DNA of 32,073 nucleotides, taken from contig CAMCTL010000017.1 of NCBI GenBank assembly GCA_945878515.1, positions 1 through 32,073 of the forward strand, in the 5' to 3' direction. Shown here piece after piece: positions 30,575 through 32,073 of the stretch. Source of the DNA: Flavobacterium psychrophilum. Lineage in GTDB: Bacteria; Bacteroidota; Bacteroidia; Flavobacteriales; Flavobacteriaceae. The translations under genes and the position numbers were made by a program. The first letter of the stretch is position 1. Each line of letters begins with the position of its first letter. The notes under the pieces were generated by a model that worked only from the letters and a program-made list of their open reading frames with translations, did no database searches and was not told the origin of the DNA.

Positions 30575-31801
30575 TCAAGCCTTCTCCTTCACAAAACCAT
30601 CAATCACTTTTTGGTAATAATCATAAGTGGTTTTGGCGATAGATTCCCAACTGAAAATTTTCAAAACGCGTTCTCTTCCGGCTTTTCCCATTTGGGTTGC
30701 CAAAGCTTCGTCGTCTAGTAAAATATTGATTTTGTCAGCAAAAGCTTTTTGAAAAGCTTCAGGATTCGCAGGATTAAAATCAGTTCTAGAAACACTTTCG
30801 AGCGGTACTAAATAACCCGATTCTCCTTCGACAATGATTTCTGGAATTCCACCTACGTGGCTTCCCACAACAGGCGTTTCGCAAGCCATCGCTTCAAGAT
30901 TGATGATACCAAAAGGTTCGTACAAAGATGGACAGGCAAATACACGGGCGTGGCTGTACAACACTTTTATTTTTTCTCGTGGCAACATTTCTGAGATTAG
31001 AATTACTCCTTCTCTTTCTTTTTTCAAATCGGCAATCAAAGCTTCGGTTTCTTCGGCAATTTCCTTGGTGTCAGGAGCTCCAGCACAAAGTACGATTTGG
31101 CAATTTTTGTTGAAATGTTTAGCGGCAGAAATCAATTGCGAAATTCCTTTTTGTCGTGTAATACGTCCCACAAAAAGTACAAAAGGAATGTTGGGATTAA
31201 TTCCTAATTCTAAAAGTAAATTATTGTCAAAGGTGGGTTGGTAAAATTCTGGATCGATTCCGTTGTGAATTACCGTCACTTTTTCAGGATTAACATCATA
31301 AGCTTCAATAACATCTTCTTTCATTTGTTCGCTCACGGCAATGATTCCATCGGCGGTATTGTAAGCGCTATTTTCAATCCAACGCGAAAGAAAATAACCG
31401 TTTCCTAGTTGTTCCACCTTCCAAGGACGATGTGTTTCTAAACTGTGTGTTGTCAAAATCAGTGGTGATTGCAATAATTCACGCGTCATAATTCCAGCGA
31501 GATGCGTGTACCAAGTGTGGCAATGAATCACATCGGCTTCGGGCGTAGCTTGCGACATTTCTACATTTCGACTCATATTGTGAAACATCTTGATGTGCGG
31601 ATTGGCATCGTCAACCATTTTAGTTAATGAAGAAGTAATTCCTCGAACGTGCATCGAATCGGTATCTACATTTTGGTCGCCAAAACATCGTACTTCTACT
31701 TGACCTAATTTGGCTAATTCTTGGCTTAAAAAATCAATGTGAACACCTGCACCGCCATAAATGTTTGGTGGAAATTCATTTGTAAAAAGAGCTATTTTCA
31801 T
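30575..31801 (-). CDS. GT4 glycosyltransferase, glycogen synthase (GlgA/GlgM actinobacterial type)
   Basis: This 408-residue GT-B enzyme matches the Corynebacterium-type glycogen synthase group of family GT4 rather than the 480-residue E. coli GlgA of GT5. The N-terminal domain opens MKIALFTNEFPPNIYGGAGVHIDFL with the glycine loop YGGAGVH; VIHCHTWYTHLAG and LILTTHSLETHRPWK follow. The C-terminal nucleotide-sugar domain shows FVLFVGRITRQKGI and the E-x7-E motif in YEPFGIINLEAMACETPVVGSHVGGIPEII. It should add glucose from an NDP-glucose donor to a glucan or to maltose-1-phosphate. In many flavobacteria glgC and glgB lie next to it, but the next gene upstream is beyond this window. A -7 match sits at 31849-31856. 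Confidence 0.87.
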   Translation of the reverse strand: MKIALFTNEFPPNIYGGAGVHIDFLSQELAKLGQVEVRCFGDQNVDTDSMHVRGITSSLTKMVDDANPHIKMFHNMSRNVEMSQATPEADVIHCHTWYTHLAGIMTRELLQSPLILTTHSLETHRPWKVEQLGNGYFLSRWIENSAYNTADGIIAVSEQMKEDVIEAYDVNPEKVTVIHNGIDPEFYQPTFDNNLLLELGINPNIPFVLFVGRITRQKGISQLISAAKHFNKNCQIVLCAGAPDTKEIAEETEALIADLKKEREGVILISEMLPREKIKVLYSHARVFACPSLYEPFGIINLEAMACETPVVGSHVGGIPEIIVEGESGYLVPLESVSRTDFNPANPEAFQKAFADKINILLDDEALATQMGKAGRERVLKIFSWESIAKTTYDYYQKVIDGFVKEKA

Positions 31802-31848
31802 TATGATGGGATTTTATATCGTGAAAGTAAATTGGTTATTTTGCTTTC

Positions 31849-31856
31849 CAAATATA
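31849..31856 (-). promoter_or_regulatory. -7 element for the glycosyltransferase gene
   Basis: Minus strand TATATTTG fits TAnnTTTG, 47 bases upstream of ATG 31801. It suggests the gene is transcribed from here; the remaining bases to the window end (to 32073) show no gene. Confidence 0.45.
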
Positions 31857-32073
31857 ATAAATATCAAGTATTTATTGCTAAACGAGCGAATTATTTTTCA
31901 AAGATAAAACCCATAAAAAAATCGAAAATTTCTTTCTAGTTTTAGATTCAATTTCCTTTTAATTTTACGAGTTTATGTTTTAAAGTTAAAGCAATTAAAA
32001 TTATAGCTATTGGAGTTTAGTTTGCAGTAGATGATATTAAAAGTATAAAAACTGCACAAATCTTTGCAGCTAT

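Overview
This is an AT-rich chromosomal window from a member of the Bacteroidota, most probably a Flavobacterium or close relative. The evidence is a NusB of about 310 residues with a long N-terminal extension, a DUF3276/PUR-alpha-like protein, a TonB receptor paired with a DUF4249 lipoprotein, a BatA-type double-anchor VWA protein, and repeated matches to the Bacteroidetes -7 promoter element TAnnTTTG a short distance upstream of many starts. No rRNA, tRNA, CRISPR array, prophage, transposase or plasmid function was seen. Most of the window is housekeeping. There is no gene-free stretch longer than 300 bases.

Layout. 58-2273: a Crp/Fnr-type regulator and a conserved 487-residue protein of unknown function, both on the minus strand. 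2370-3646 (plus): a PhnP-like metallo-beta-lactamase-fold hydrolase and a small membrane-anchored protein. 3784-8020 (minus): a likely operon, read BatA-like VWA protein, dihydroorotase-like protein lacking key metal ligands, DUF4870-like membrane protein, carboxylesterase. 8025-8224: a divergent promoter region carrying a 12-bp tandem array in the leader of a lactonase-family beta-propeller gene (8225-9337, plus). 9416-11218 (minus): RlmF and thiamine pyrophosphokinase. 11505-14740 (minus): TonB-dependent receptor plus DUF4249 lipoprotein. 14890-19171 (minus): monomeric isocitrate dehydrogenase, ribosomal protein L19, TrmD, a DUF1569 protein. 19269-21966 (plus): a cyclophilin-FKBP fusion and an S10-like serine carboxypeptidase. 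22055-24271 (minus): a PUR-alpha-like protein and an ABC exporter. 24557-25823 (plus): NusB and YajC. 25896-31801 (minus): a Lys/Ala-rich protein with an acidic N-terminal half, peptidase T, a VOC protein, a TolB-like propeller protein, a DUF6602 protein with a nuclease-like motif, and a GT4 glycogen-synthase-like enzyme.

The less ordinary content lies mainly between genes: a nested, partly compensated inverted repeat of about 138 bp (28355-28492), a second 94-bp hairpin element (11383-11476), a 12-bp minisatellite in a 5' leader (8106-8219), two copies of a degenerate AAATTCCAAATTCCA inverted repeat between trmD and rplS, a perfect 14-bp-arm palindrome (4771-4799) and a heptamer tandem array (3647-3681). 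Among proteins, the dihydroorotase-like pseudoenzyme inside the BatA cluster and the isolated DUF6602 protein are the best candidates for new biology. I saw no clearly new multi-gene system.
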